Origin: Acidobacteriota bacterium
Lineage (GTDB): Bacteria > Acidobacteriota > Terriglobia > Acidiferrales > UBA7541
Reading direction: 5' to 3'
Assembly: GCA_003223215.1 (NCBI GenBank)
Contig: QHYH01000134.1
Coordinates: 1-37,895 of the forward strand
DNA length: 37,895 nt
The notes beneath the pieces are model-generated. The model did no database searches and was not told where the DNA came from. It saw only the letters and a list, made by a program, of their open reading frames with translations. Below, in pieces: positions 15,178 to 23,353 of this stretch. The translations under genes were made by a program, and so were the position numbers. The first letter of the stretch is position 1. Every line of letters begins with the position of its first letter.

Positions 15178-15654
15178 GTGACCGCGCCACTCGATGACGA
15201 CATCTTCCAGCTCGTTCGCGAGCCGATCGAGCCCGGCACGCTCGTCGGTCACGTTCGCGCTCCCGAGGACGGCGCCATCGTCACCTTCGACGGCTTCGTG
15301 CGCAATCAGTCCCACAATCGCCGCACGCTTTACCTCGACTATGAAGCCTACGAGCCCATGGCCCTTGCCAAGATGCGCGAAATCGCCGCCCAGCTTTACG
15401 AAAAGTACCGCATCCATCGTGTGGCCATCGTCCATCGCCTTGGCCGCCTCGAAATCGGGGAAACTAGCGTGTTCATCGCCGTCAGCGCCCCTCACCGGGC
15501 AGCCGCGTTTGACGCTTGCCGTTTTGCGATAGACACGCTCAAGCGGACCGTGCCTATTTGGAAGAAGGAGTACTTTGAGGATGGCGCGGTTTGGGCCGAC
15601 GGTGAACTTCCTCCTTCGCCCGTGGCGACACCAGGCGCGAAACCTGCATCTTAA
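15178..15654 (+). CDS. moaE: Molybdopterin synthase catalytic subunit MoaE
   Basis: A 158-aa protein from GTG 15178. Family segments include DGAIVTFDGFVRNQS, LDYEAYEPMALAKM, VHRLGRLEIGETSV and the active-site lysines in VPIWKKEYFEDG. With MoaD it inserts two sulfurs into cPMP to make molybdopterin. It follows moaD by 9 bp. No other moa genes are in the window. It is followed immediately by the VWFA gene, possibly in one transcript. Confidence 0.93.
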   Translation: MTAPLDDDIFQLVREPIEPGTLVGHVRAPEDGAIVTFDGFVRNQSHNRRTLYLDYEAYEPMALAKMREIAAQLYEKYRIHRVAIVHRLGRLEIGETSVFIAVSAPHRAAAFDACRFAIDTLKRTVPIWKKEYFEDGAVWADGELPPSPVATPGAKPAS

Positions 15655-15660
15655 TTCCCA

Positions 15661-16749
15661 ATGTTCACCCCATCGCTCCGCCCCGGCCGCGTGATTCTTT
15701 TGGCCCTCGCCCTTTCACTGCCAAGCGGAAACGCCTTCAGTCAGGAAAACCCCAATCGTCCGCCCTGGGCCCAAAAATCCAAGCCCAAAGCGAATTCCAC
15801 TTCTACCGCGAACTCCGGTGCGAACGCTCCTGAAGCCGCGCCTGTCGGCGAACCCGGCAAAATTGTACAGCCGACGCCGCCACCTCCGAAGGAAGACTCC
15901 CAGGATGCCGCGGCCCAGCGCGGTCGCATCCGCGTTAATGTCAATCTTGTCAGCGTGCTCGTCAGCGTTCTCGACGAACGCAATCGGCCGGCCCCGGATC
16001 TGCCTCGCGAAGCTTTCCAGCTCTTCGACGAAGGCAAGCAACAAGAAATCGCGATCTTCGAGCCGGAAACCTCTCTGCCACTTGACCTGGCATTGATGAT
16101 TGACGCGAGCCTCAGCGCGCACAAAGAAATCAGCTTTGAGCAAGAAGCGGCGGCCCATTTCATCCGCCAGGTCATCCGGCCCGGGGATCGCTTGGCTGTC
16201 TTTTCCTTCGATGAGGATGTTACGCAGCGCGCGGGTTTCTCCGACAATGTCGCAACCCTTCAGGACGCCGTCCGCAGGATTCCCAATGGCGCGGGCACTT
16301 CTATCTACGATGCGGTGCTTCTGGCCTCGCGCGCGCTCGCCCAGCGCGGAGATGACCGGCGCCGCGTGATCGTTCTCGTCACCGACGCTGGAGAAACTAC
16401 CAGCCATTACGACTTCGACGCCGCGCGCCGGGAGGCTGTCAGCGCCAGTGTGCTCCTTTACCCTATCGTTATTCGCCCGGTGAAAAACGAGAATGGACGC
16501 AACACCGCCGGCGAACATGCCCTCGAAACCATGACCGACACGACCGGTGGCGCTATGTTTTATCCGGATGCGCTGCAGGAACTCACCGCCATCTTCGATC
16601 GCATCGACCGGGAGCTCCGTACCCAGTATCGTCTTGCCTACTATCCCAATCCTCGCGGTCCCGCCAACACCTACCGCTCCATCGAAGTCAAAGTCACGAC
16701 CGGCAACTACCAGGTCCGCCACCGCAAGACCTATCTCACCGCTCCGTAA
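15661..16749 (+). CDS. Secreted VWFA-related acidobacterial-type protein
   Basis: A 362-aa protein: signal peptide with cleavage near NAFSQ, a Pro/Ala-rich linker, the strand VNVNLVSVLVSVLDERNR that opens the acidobacterial VWFA-related domain (TIGR03436 type), then a von Willebrand A domain. The MIDAS metal site DASLS is in LMIDASLSAH, with GAGTSIYDAVL and VLVTDAGETTS further on. Such proteins are exported and bind metal and partners; their role is unknown. It follows moaE by 6 bp. The family is strongly lineage-associated and supports the host assignment. Confidence 0.9.
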   Translation: MFTPSLRPGRVILLALALSLPSGNAFSQENPNRPPWAQKSKPKANSTSTANSGANAPEAAPVGEPGKIVQPTPPPPKEDSQDAAAQRGRIRVNVNLVSVLVSVLDERNRPAPDLPREAFQLFDEGKQQEIAIFEPETSLPLDLALMIDASLSAHKEISFEQEAAAHFIRQVIRPGDRLAVFSFDEDVTQRAGFSDNVATLQDAVRRIPNGAGTSIYDAVLLASRALAQRGDDRRRVIVLVTDAGETTSHYDFDAARREAVSASVLLYPIVIRPVKNENGRNTAGEHALETMTDTTGGAMFYPDALQELTAIFDRIDRELRTQYRLAYYPNPRGPANTYRSIEVKVTTGNYQVRHRKTYLTAP

Positions 16750-16902
16750 TGAGTTGCGGGGTATTGTGCAAGCCAATCTGTATGTGATGGCGGGCATCTC
16801 CGCCGGTGATCTGCGTCACTGTGGGACCCTTCAGCGTGCGCAAAGATGAGTAGCGGCAAACGCTATGGGCAAGCTGCTGAACTTTGCGCTCGGAAGGAAG
16901 AA

Positions 16903-17313
16903 ATGGAAATTACGGTGGAACACCTGGGGGCCGTTCAGTTTGAGATCAAGGCTCGTCAGCACGTTATCATAAGTGACCAGCCGGCCGAAAATGGCGGCTT
17001 TGATGAAGGTATGACCCCACCCGAGATGCTTCTCGCTTCTCTTGGTTCTTGTGCGGGGTTTTATGCCGCACAATACTTAAGAAATCACAAACTGGCCACC
17101 GAAGGCACAGTCGTTCGGGTCGCCGCCGATAAAGCCAAAGGACCCGCTCGTTTGGACAATTTTCGCATTGCCCTTGAGATCCCCCGTGATTTGAACCAGC
17201 AAGACCTCGATGGTGTTCACCGTGCTGTCCACGATTGCCTGATTCACAATACTTTGCTCAATCCTCCCAAAATCGCAATCTCGGTCCGGGCCACCCAAAT
17301 CATCGCCAAATAA
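16903..17313 (+). CDS. OsmC-family protein
   Basis: A 136-aa protein from ATG 16903, preceded by GGAAGGAAG; upstream in-frame starts add unlikely residues. The OsmC/Ohr fold is marked by GMTPPEMLLASLGSC (Cys50) and VHDCLIHNTLLNPP (Cys112), the redox cysteine pair that reduces organic hydroperoxides. It is likely a cytoplasmic peroxidase. Close sequences of the YhfA/OsmC-like group are an alternative, because the residues around the pair vary. Confidence 0.87.
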   Translation: MEITVEHLGAVQFEIKARQHVIISDQPAENGGFDEGMTPPEMLLASLGSCAGFYAAQYLRNHKLATEGTVVRVAADKAKGPARLDNFRIALEIPRDLNQQDLDGVHRAVHDCLIHNTLLNPPKIAISVRATQIIAK

Positions 17314-17827
17314 CGCCACGAGCTGCGATTCCTTGGGCAGGTAAAATCCTCTTCGCTCCGGTATTCAGAAGCTTGCCTCCGCTTCCGCCACGCGGTCATT
17401 CATGCCCGAAAGCCTCACAGGGCGAGCGGAAACTGGACCCGAACGATCCGCGTGCAGCAATGGAAAAGCAGAGTTGCAGAAATCATCCAGGACGCCTTCG
17501 CACCGAACAGGGCTATCGCGCCGTGGTGATGGAAGCGTGGGACCTGGCCAGACAGGCAAAGGATTAGCCTGAACAGGTCTCTGCCCGCGAGCTGCAACCG
17601 CAGGGCTATCTCTACAATTTTTCGTCGCAAAAGGATCACTTCCGCCTTTTTTTCGAGCACGACACCGTCCAGCGCGAAGGCACGGAAGTCCACCTGAAGG
17701 GTCCCAATGCGGTACAAACTGCAGAACGGCAATGCGGTACGAATCCCGACGGGCATCATTCAGGGTTTTACCTTAGAAAGGAATCGGGTAAACCCTTAGT
17801 TGTGATAGTCCTGGACCGTCTCTAGAC
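17314..17827 (+). pseudogene. Region without clear gene; possible decayed coding sequence
   Basis: One frame stays open from before 17314 to 17822 except for a single TAG at 17565-17567. Before it the frame reads GYRAVVMEAWDLARQ and after it QGYLYNFSSQKDHFRLFF, which look protein-like. No start with a Shine-Dalgarno is visible and the composition of the 5' part is poor. It could be a decayed gene or chance openness. No family is recognised. Confidence 0.3.
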
Positions 17828-17850
17828 TTGGGTTAGCTACGCTAGCCCAA
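17828..17850. repeat. 10-bp inverted repeat upstream of receiver-like gene
   Basis: TTGGGTTAGC (17828-17837) pairs with GCTAGCCCAA (17841-17850) around a 3-nt loop, with one G-U pair. No T-tract follows. It lies 63 nt before the start of the receiver/carboxypeptidase-regulatory gene and might be an operator or leader hairpin. Confidence 0.45.
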
Positions 17851-17912
17851 GGAACGACGAGCACAAACCCTTCCCGTGTCCCGTGTATAGCGGCAGGGGG
17901 TGCCATGTCCGT

Positions 17913-18773
17913 ATGCAGCCCAAGGTGCTGATCATTTGCGAGCGTGCGGCGGAACGCGACACGATTCGTGTCCTTGTGGGGACGATGGGGTGTCTGTGGG
18001 TGCTTGCTTCGGGGCTTGACGAAGGCTTAGCGCTAGCCGGCCGGGAGCGTACCTCTGCTGCATTACTCGAATTGCCCGGAACTGATGCGGACGCCGTCAG
18101 GGTCGAGCAAGGGGTCAGGGAGCTTCTAGTGCGCTTTCCCGGACGTGTCATTGCTCTGACAGGCGACTCGCCGCCTCCTATGATCAGTGAGCTGCTTTCC
18201 AGGTACTCCATTCCCTCCGTACCACGTGATCGCCTGGCGGCGGATCTCTGGCCCTGCTTGGAGTCCATGGTGTATCCCCACCTCGGAATTCGCCGGATCA
18301 CCAAGGTAGCTCGCCTCGTCTTGGACACGTCCCTGCAACCTCTGCCTGCCGGTATTCGATATTTGCAGCCCGATACTCGCCAACTTGTCTACGAGGCCCC
18401 GGCTCTGACTGCGAACATCGCGTTTGAACGATCCCCCGGTTCGACCCGTATTACGCTGACAGGACAGATCATGAGAGTGAATTTGCCGCAAATTCCGCTC
18501 AACGGCGTCCCGGTTGTCCTGAAAGGGCAGAAGGGCCCGATGGGCTTGATGATAACCAACGAAGCAGGCGAGTTCTGTTTTGAATTCCAAAACGAACGCA
18601 GCGTATCGCTCGAAATTGAAGTAAGCCCAAACGATTGGGTGCTGTTCCTGTCGCCTCCTCTTCTGGATTGGGTTGGAAGGGCTGGAGATCAGGCGGGGAC
18701 TCGGCCTGGCGCAACGGACATTTCAATCATGGATGAGGGCAAACCTCCGAGAAGAAGAGGAAGACTGGCATGA
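17913..18773 (+). CDS. Degenerate receiver domain fused to carboxypeptidase-regulatory-like domain
   Basis: ATG 17913 is preferred to an in-frame GTG at 17883. Residues 3-115 follow the response-regulator receiver pattern (PKVLIICERA, AALLELPG, RVIALTGD, PSVPRDRLAADLWPCLESM). The phospho-acceptor position holds Glu53 instead of Asp, and the conserved Lys is missing. Residues from about 165 (STRITLTGQIMRVNLPQI, then NGVPVVLKGQ and MITNEAGEFCFEF) form a carboxypeptidase-regulatory/CNA-B-like beta domain. No signal peptide or membrane helix is seen. The combination of a probably phosphorylation-independent receiver and a domain usually found outside the cell is odd. Its stop overlaps the next ATG (ATGA). 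Confidence 0.7.
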   Translation: MQPKVLIICERAAERDTIRVLVGTMGCLWVLASGLDEGLALAGRERTSAALLELPGTDADAVRVEQGVRELLVRFPGRVIALTGDSPPPMISELLSRYSIPSVPRDRLAADLWPCLESMVYPHLGIRRITKVARLVLDTSLQPLPAGIRYLQPDTRQLVYEAPALTANIAFERSPGSTRITLTGQIMRVNLPQIPLNGVPVVLKGQKGPMGLMITNEAGEFCFEFQNERSVSLEIEVSPNDWVLFLSPPLLDWVGRAGDQAGTRPGATDISIMDEGKPPRRRGRLA

Positions 18774-19047
18774 AAGTGCGCTGGCTGTGTTCCGTTGTTC
18801 CTTTGCGGCTTGTGCTCCACCGAGGCAAGGGGCGGATAAACGCGTCATCGTTCGAACCACTCTTAGGCTCCAGGGGCTCCAAGCGTTCTGTAACGGCCAT
18901 CCATTGCTGCAAAACTGCACCGTCCTCAACGGCCTTGATGGTTCACTCAACCAACTTTTCTTGGTCACTACCCCTGTTGACTTGACCACGGAAGCCGACC
19001 AGTTGCTGAGTCTCGTCGGAGGGCCTGAATCAAGTGGTGGTGTTTAG
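18770..19047 (+). pseudogene. Possible propeptide remnant of an S8-type secreted peptidase, frameshifted
   Basis: ATG 18770 overlaps the previous stop (ATGA) and opens a signal-like segment MKVRWLCSVVPLRLVL. A different frame then carries DKRVIVRTTLRLQGLQ, LLQNCTVLNGLDGSLNQLFLVT and AEADQLLSLV-like residues to 19047. The latter resembles the N-terminal propeptide of secreted acidobacterial S8 (subtilisin-like) peptidases, from memory. The two parts are joined only by a frame change near 18800-18825, and no Asp/His/Ser catalytic domain follows. It looks truncated and decayed. Confidence 0.4.
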
Positions 19048-19423
19048 TTGCTCAGGTTTGCCCGCAGGGCCTACCCGCACGGTAGCGCCGCCGTCGGTCA
19101 CCCTGGATGGAACAAAATGCTTCCAATGGCCAAGTTGTCGTGACCACCACCAGGGGTTCCGCTTTGTCTTCTCCTGTGGAGCAGCTTGATCGGCACGCGT
19201 CGCAATTGGCGCGTCAAGCGCCATTCCTGTTGCCGGCCGCCGCAATCCTCCTCGCTGTACTCTTTTCTTCTGTGGAGGAGCGAGTTCGCCGGTAGGACCC
19301 GGACCACCTCCGCCATCGTTGTCTCGGGAACCTCAGGGGACGCAGCTCACGGTGAACCAAGCCAAGTCCAAAGGCACCACTCCTCTCTCCCGGGAGAGGT
19401 GTCTTCCCGCGCAGAACAAGTCC
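19048..19423. other. Gene-free region with a short palindrome
   Basis: No frame here has protein-like composition; several short open frames on both strands overlap each other. A palindrome CTCTCCCGGGAGAG lies at about 19387-19400, just beyond the end of the leftward PEGA gene, and could act as its transcript end, although no T-tract accompanies it. Confidence 0.35.
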
Positions 19424-20041
19424 TTACCGGTTCTTAACTTCCGAGCTGGCCTGCTCGATGCTTCCCTTGAGCAGTTCGGTCTTCACTTCGGACTTCTGCC
19501 CGGCAAGAAGCCCCACTTCGGTTTCAAATGTCCGGTATCCTGGCAACGCGACCTTGATGCGGTGTTTTCCGGGACTCACCGATAGGGAATGCAGTGCGCC
19601 GCCAAACTCGCTGGCGTGGCCTATGTAGTTGTCGTCTAGAAAAACGGCGGCGCGCCCCGGTTCCACCGTCAGCTTTAATTCAGCGGTGATGGCCGGCGGG
19701 CGTGCTCCCGCCATCAACTGCATCGCCACGCGCACCGTGTGAACCTGTCCCGGTTCGACGACCACTTCGCGGCTGAAGTCTCCATACCCTGACTGGCGCA
19801 CGGTGACTTCATGCTTGCCTGGCAATAACAGCACCTTCTTGTCACCCTTGAGTTCCTTGACGTACCCCACGTATACGCCGTCGACCCAAACGCCTGCATC
19901 TTTTTCCACCCCGGAGGCGCCCTTAAACTTCAGTTCGCCCATCACTTTACTGTCCTGCGCGGCCGAACGTGGAGCCGCAAGCAAGATGGAAAATAGAGCG
20001 AGAAGAAGAGCCGCGGAAGGAAACCGCAAACCTCTATACAT
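19424..20041 (-). CDS. Secreted PEGA-domain protein
   Basis: A 205-aa protein with a signal peptide (LLLALFSILLAAPRSAAQD) followed by two PEGA-type beta domains. The first has VWVDGVYVGYVKEL then LLLPGKHEVTVRQSGY; the second has AAVFLDDNYIGHASEFG then VSPGKHRIKVALPGY. PEGA domains are surface or periplasmic beta modules. AGGGGG lies just before ATG 20041. The neighbour upstream on the same strand is the PCMT-like gene. Confidence 0.87.
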   Translation of the reverse strand: MYRGLRFPSAALLLALFSILLAAPRSAAQDSKVMGELKFKGASGVEKDAGVWVDGVYVGYVKELKGDKKVLLLPGKHEVTVRQSGYGDFSREVVVEPGQVHTVRVAMQLMAGARPPAITAELKLTVEPGRAAVFLDDNYIGHASEFGGALHSLSVSPGKHRIKVALPGYRTFETEVGLLAGQKSEVKTELLKGSIEQASSEVKNR

Positions 20042-20053
20042 GAAACCCCCTAT

Positions 20054-20083
20054 TTCTGGGCGGGTATATATAGTAACCCAGAA
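20054..20083 (-). promoter_or_regulatory. Hairpin in the leader of the PEGA gene
   Basis: TTCTGGG (20054-20060) and CCCAGAA (20077-20083) pair around a 16-nt loop containing TATATATA. The element lies 13-42 nt upstream of the PEGA start. The AT-rich loop could also be a -10 region. Confidence 0.35.
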
Positions 20084-20145
20084 GACGCTTTTATACCTTC
20101 GCTAAAACCCCAGCCATAGTTACTCTTTGCACGTTTCCTGCACGC

Positions 20146-21021
20146 TCAGCTCGCTTCCGCTAGACTCAAGCAGACTCCCCGCCCGTGTACCACGCACGTT
20201 TCTCCCGCATGATGCGCATCCAGCCTCACGGATTTCACCTTCAACAACCTTCCCGTCGTCAAACCCTTTAGCAGCTGCGGTTCCAGATCTGCGTCGCGCA
20301 GGCTCCCGCCGGAGTAAATTCCCACCGGCGAAACCAGTTCGGCCGCATACTTTCCGTTCGACCGAACAATCTTCATCATCACTCCCTGCCCGATCGTAGC
20401 ATTCACCGCCGTCGTAAACGGCACCAGCAGCCTCCCGCCCTCGCCTAAACGCTCCAGCCCTTTCGTCTGGGGATGCGTCACCCCGCAATTCACAAAGATC
20501 GCGTCACACTCGCCGGGATCAAATGCCGCGCCGTTGCCGGCCTCTATCGCCACATTTGCATAGCCCAGCAGGTTTTCCTTGGCCCACGCCGCCAGGTCTG
20601 GCTGTAGCTCCAGCCCCACCACGCTTCCCTGTGGCCCCACCACCTCCGCCATAATTGCCGTGTAATATCCGGCTCCGCATCCCAGGTGATAGGCGCGGGC
20701 TCCCGGCCTTAGCGCGAGCGCGTCAAGCCATCTCCCGAGCGAACCGGGTTGCCCGTTATTGATGTCTTTCGCGCGGTCGAGCGAAATTATGACGTTGTGA
20801 TACACATCCCGCGGATCTTCCACCGTGATGTATAACAATTGCCCCAAACCCGCCACGGACATGGCTCGCGGGTCGGCCGAACCGATCTGCCACGGCCCCG
20901 GTCCCAAGAATTTCTCTCTCGGAACCTTGGCGAAAGCCTCCACCAATCCCGGCGTCGACAGGCTCGCGGCAAACCTCACCTCTTGCGCATAAAATGCCCG
21001 GCATTCCTGAATCGTCATCAT
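20146..21021 (-). CDS. PCMT-like SAM-dependent methyltransferase
   Basis: A 291-aa protein with SAM motif I YHLGCGAGYYTAIMAEVVG, motif II-like GSVVGLELQPDLA and GNGAAFDPGECDAIFVNCGV. This is the protein-L-isoaspartate O-methyltransferase superfamily. The N-terminal region FAKVPREKFLGPGPW matches the PCMT start ('R..F.P') pattern. Classic PCMTs repair isoaspartyl residues in the cytoplasm, but this protein is about 70 residues longer than usual, so the substrate could differ. The start is ATG 21021; ATG 21018 directly after is an alternative. Confidence 0.82.
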   Translation of the reverse strand: MMTIQECRAFYAQEVRFAASLSTPGLVEAFAKVPREKFLGPGPWQIGSADPRAMSVAGLGQLLYITVEDPRDVYHNVIISLDRAKDINNGQPGSLGRWLDALALRPGARAYHLGCGAGYYTAIMAEVVGPQGSVVGLELQPDLAAWAKENLLGYANVAIEAGNGAAFDPGECDAIFVNCGVTHPQTKGLERLGEGGRLLVPFTTAVNATIGQGVMMKIVRSNGKYAAELVSPVGIYSGGSLRDADLEPQLLKGLTTGRLLKVKSVRLDAHHAGETCVVHGRGVCLSLAEAS

Positions 21022-21115
21022 GTCCGGTCCCCCTCACATCGCACTTGCTCCTACGTTACACCCACTCCCGGTATGTCATGCTGCGCTCGGCAAAGCTTCA
21101 TGGGATAACTGCCGC

Positions 21116-22043
21116 ATGAGAGCTGCCGTTCACTTGGCTTTCTCGACGCTGATCCTCTTGTCCGCCGCCGCTCTATTCGCGCAGGCTCCCCCTCAGCGCC
21201 AACAACCGCAATTCATCAAGCAGGGTCAGCAATTGATGCGGGAAGGAAACCTGGAAGGTGCTCTGGCGCTCTATCGGCAGACTCTCGAATCCTCGCCGGT
21301 TTCGGTGCCGGCCAACATCGCTGCCGGAGACGTGCTGGATTTGATGGGAAAAGGCCAAGACGCGCGCAAATACTTTCAAAAAGCCATCGACGTTGCCGAG
21401 AAGCCCGAGCAAAAATCCTCCGCCGAGCGGGCCATGGCCATGTCTTACGCTTTTGAAGGGAACTGCAAGAAAACCGTCGAATTCGAGCAGAAAGTCTTCG
21501 ATTTCTCCGTGCGGGATTTGTTCCAGCAAGGAGAAATTGCCGACGAAGCCGCTAGGGTTTGCATCGACTCCGGCGACTTGGATACGGCCCTCCATTGGTA
21601 CCAGGTTGGTCACGACACGGGACTGAAAGAACCCGACATCAAGCCGACTCGCGTCGATTTGTGGAACTTTCGCTGGGAGCACGCGCAAGCCCGCCTCGCG
21701 GCGCGCCGCGGAAACTTCTCCGAGGCGCAGGACCACGTCACTGCCGCCAAAGCCATCCTCGACAAAGGCGCCATTCCCGAGCAAGCGCAGTTTGTCCCGT
21801 ATCTCCGCGGCTACGTGGGGTTTTTACCGGCAAGACTACAAGACCGCGATGGAAGAATTGCTCACAGCGAATCAGAACGATCCCTTCATCCAGTGCCTGC
21901 TGGGCCAGACTTACGAGAAAGTCGGCGAGAAGGACAAGGCCATCGAGTCTTATCGCAAGGCGGCTGCGGCCATTGCCCACAATCCACCAGCCGCCTACGC
22001 CGTCCCTTTCGCGAAGAAACGTCTCGCTTCTTTAGCCGGATAG
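21116..22043 (+). CDS. Secreted TPR-repeat protein, frameshifted
   Basis: ATG 21116 opens a signal peptide (MRAAVHLAFSTLILLSAAAL, then FAQAPP). TPR-like helices follow: LMREGNLEGALALYRQTLES, NIAAGDVLDLMGKGQDARKY, SGDLDTALHWYQVG. The frame changes at 21821-21825 (T5 run). After the shift, YRQDYKTAMEELLTANQ and LLGQTYEKVGEKDKAIESYR continue the repeats to a stop at 22043. One extra T would explain it. Without correction the first frame runs into unrelated residues. TPR proteins scaffold protein complexes; the partner is unknown. Confidence 0.78.
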
Positions 22044-22120
22044 ACCTTTGGTTTGCAGAGCCATTGAATTTCGTTTCAGAAAGTTGGTCATTTTTTTGGT
22101 TAGCAAAGGTTTCTACTTGA

Positions 22121-22157
22121 GACTCCCCACGCCTTAAAGGCGGGGATTGTTTACTCT
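22121..22157. repeat. IS200/IS605-end-like hairpin
   Basis: CCCCACGCCTT and AAGGCGGGG flank a 2-nt AA/TA turn (one unpaired base on the left arm). Hairpins of this CCCC(A)CGCCTT..AAGGCG form resemble the subterminal structures of IS200/IS605 (TnpB-bearing) elements as I remember them. No transposase is nearby, so this would be a remnant. A terminator for the TPR gene is the alternative. Confidence 0.35.
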
Positions 22158-22164
22158 CCGTTGC

Positions 22165-22232
22165 GGATTCCGATGAAGGTGATCAGGATTCCGAACTGAT
22201 CGTGATCAGCGTTCCGGGGTTGATGTGATCAG
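22165..22232. repeat. Degenerate tandem repeats resembling IS21-family ends
   Basis: Three successive units of 21-23 bp share the pattern (A/G)TTCCG......GTGATCAG. They are ATTCCGATGAAGGTGATCAG, then a unit ending CGTGATCAG, then GTTCCGGGG ending TGTGATCAG. Multiple repeats of this kind mark the ends of IS21-family elements. No istA/istB genes are present, so it is interpreted as a leftover terminus. The family assignment is by memory. Confidence 0.4.
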
Positions 22233-22468
22233 TCCTCGGAGCGAAGCGACAGTGGTGGTATTGTTCCCTGAAATTCGTCGTCTGGCCAAACGATGGAGCC
22301 CACCGCCTGATTGACGCGTTTACCGGAAACGGACCCATTGCTCGCTTCGATTATCCGTTGAACTTTGTCATTTTCCTGATAAGCTCAAAAGAGATCGCGA
22401 ATCGCCCGTGCGAAAGTGCGGGCGTTTTTTTTTGTGCACGACAAAACCTTCCAAAAGGAGGCGCAAAG

Positions 22469-23224
22469 ATGACGCTTACACGTCCGCCCGGTCGCATCGA
22501 AACGCTGAACGGCCAGCAACTCTACTTCGAAGTCCATGGAACAGGACAGCCACTGCTGTTGCTGCATGGCTTTTCCGGTTCCAGCCAAGATTGGATTCCT
22601 TCCCTCGAGCAATGGGGAGCAAAATTTCAGTTGATCTTGCCCGACCTGCGTGGTCACGGCCACTCGGGCATTCTGTCGAAGCCCTTCCGCCACGAACAGG
22701 CCGCCCGAGACACGTTTGCTCTGCTCGATCACCTTGGAATCCGCGCCTGCAACGGCGTGGGCATCAGCGGTGGTGGCAATGTCCTGCTCCACATGGCCAC
22801 CAAGCAACCTGATCGCATTCAAGCCATGGTGCTGGTCAGCGCCACTCCTTACTTTCCTGCGCAAGCCCGTCACCTCATGAGCCAATACCCCGATACTCTC
22901 CCCGAACAGCAGTGGGAAATCCTGCGCCGTCGCCATCCCGGTGGCGATGAGCAGATCAAAGCCATCCTTGCCAGCACCAAGTCCTTTGCCACCAGCTATG
23001 ACGACTTAAACTTCACGCCTCCTCTTCTCTCCACCATTCAAGCGCGCACTTTCATCATCCAGGGCGACCGCGACCCTCTCTATCCCGTCGAACTCTCCGT
23101 CGAGATGGCCAAGTCCATTCCAAACTCCCGCCTCTGGATCATCTCCAACGCCGGCCACGGCCCGGTCCTCGGCGCCCGCTGGCCCGAATTCCTTCAAACC
23201 GCTTCCGCCTTCTTGCAGGAGTGA
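22469..23224 (+). CDS. Alpha/beta-fold hydrolase
   Basis: ATG 22469 follows AAAAGGAGG at the ideal distance. The 251-aa protein has the oxyanion loop LLLHGFSGSSQDW, the strand DLRGHGHS, the nucleophile elbow GISGG (Ser100), the acid Asp202 in GDRDPLYP and His230 in NAGHGP. The triad is complete. No signal peptide is present. The substrate cannot be told from the sequence; short-chain ester or haloalkane-like substrates are typical. Confidence 0.9.
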   Translation: MTLTRPPGRIETLNGQQLYFEVHGTGQPLLLLHGFSGSSQDWIPSLEQWGAKFQLILPDLRGHGHSGILSKPFRHEQAARDTFALLDHLGIRACNGVGISGGGNVLLHMATKQPDRIQAMVLVSATPYFPAQARHLMSQYPDTLPEQQWEILRRRHPGGDEQIKAILASTKSFATSYDDLNFTPPLLSTIQARTFIIQGDRDPLYPVELSVEMAKSIPNSRLWIISNAGHGPVLGARWPEFLQTASAFLQE

Positions 23225-23291
23225 GTTTCTCCCTGTAGCAGCGGTTTTACGCCTCTGCTTGTCGTCCTTTTTTTTCGCCGGCATCCGTGTG

Positions 23292-23297
23292 TATAAT
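23292..23297 (+). promoter_or_regulatory. Candidate -10 element of the GH31 gene
   Basis: TATAAT 57 bp before the proposed start of the glycosidase gene. No good -35 element is visible at normal spacing, so this is weak. Confidence 0.3.
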
Positions 23298-23353
23298 CTT
23301 CGTCCGTTTCCTTGGATGTGAGCCGCTGGTGTATTCAATCTGGGTGCCGCCAC

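Noticed and set aside
15715-16797. 360-aa minus-strand open frame opposite the VWFA gene
   Set aside because: The opposite frame contains the MIDAS motif and signal peptide of a real gene; this frame has no motif.
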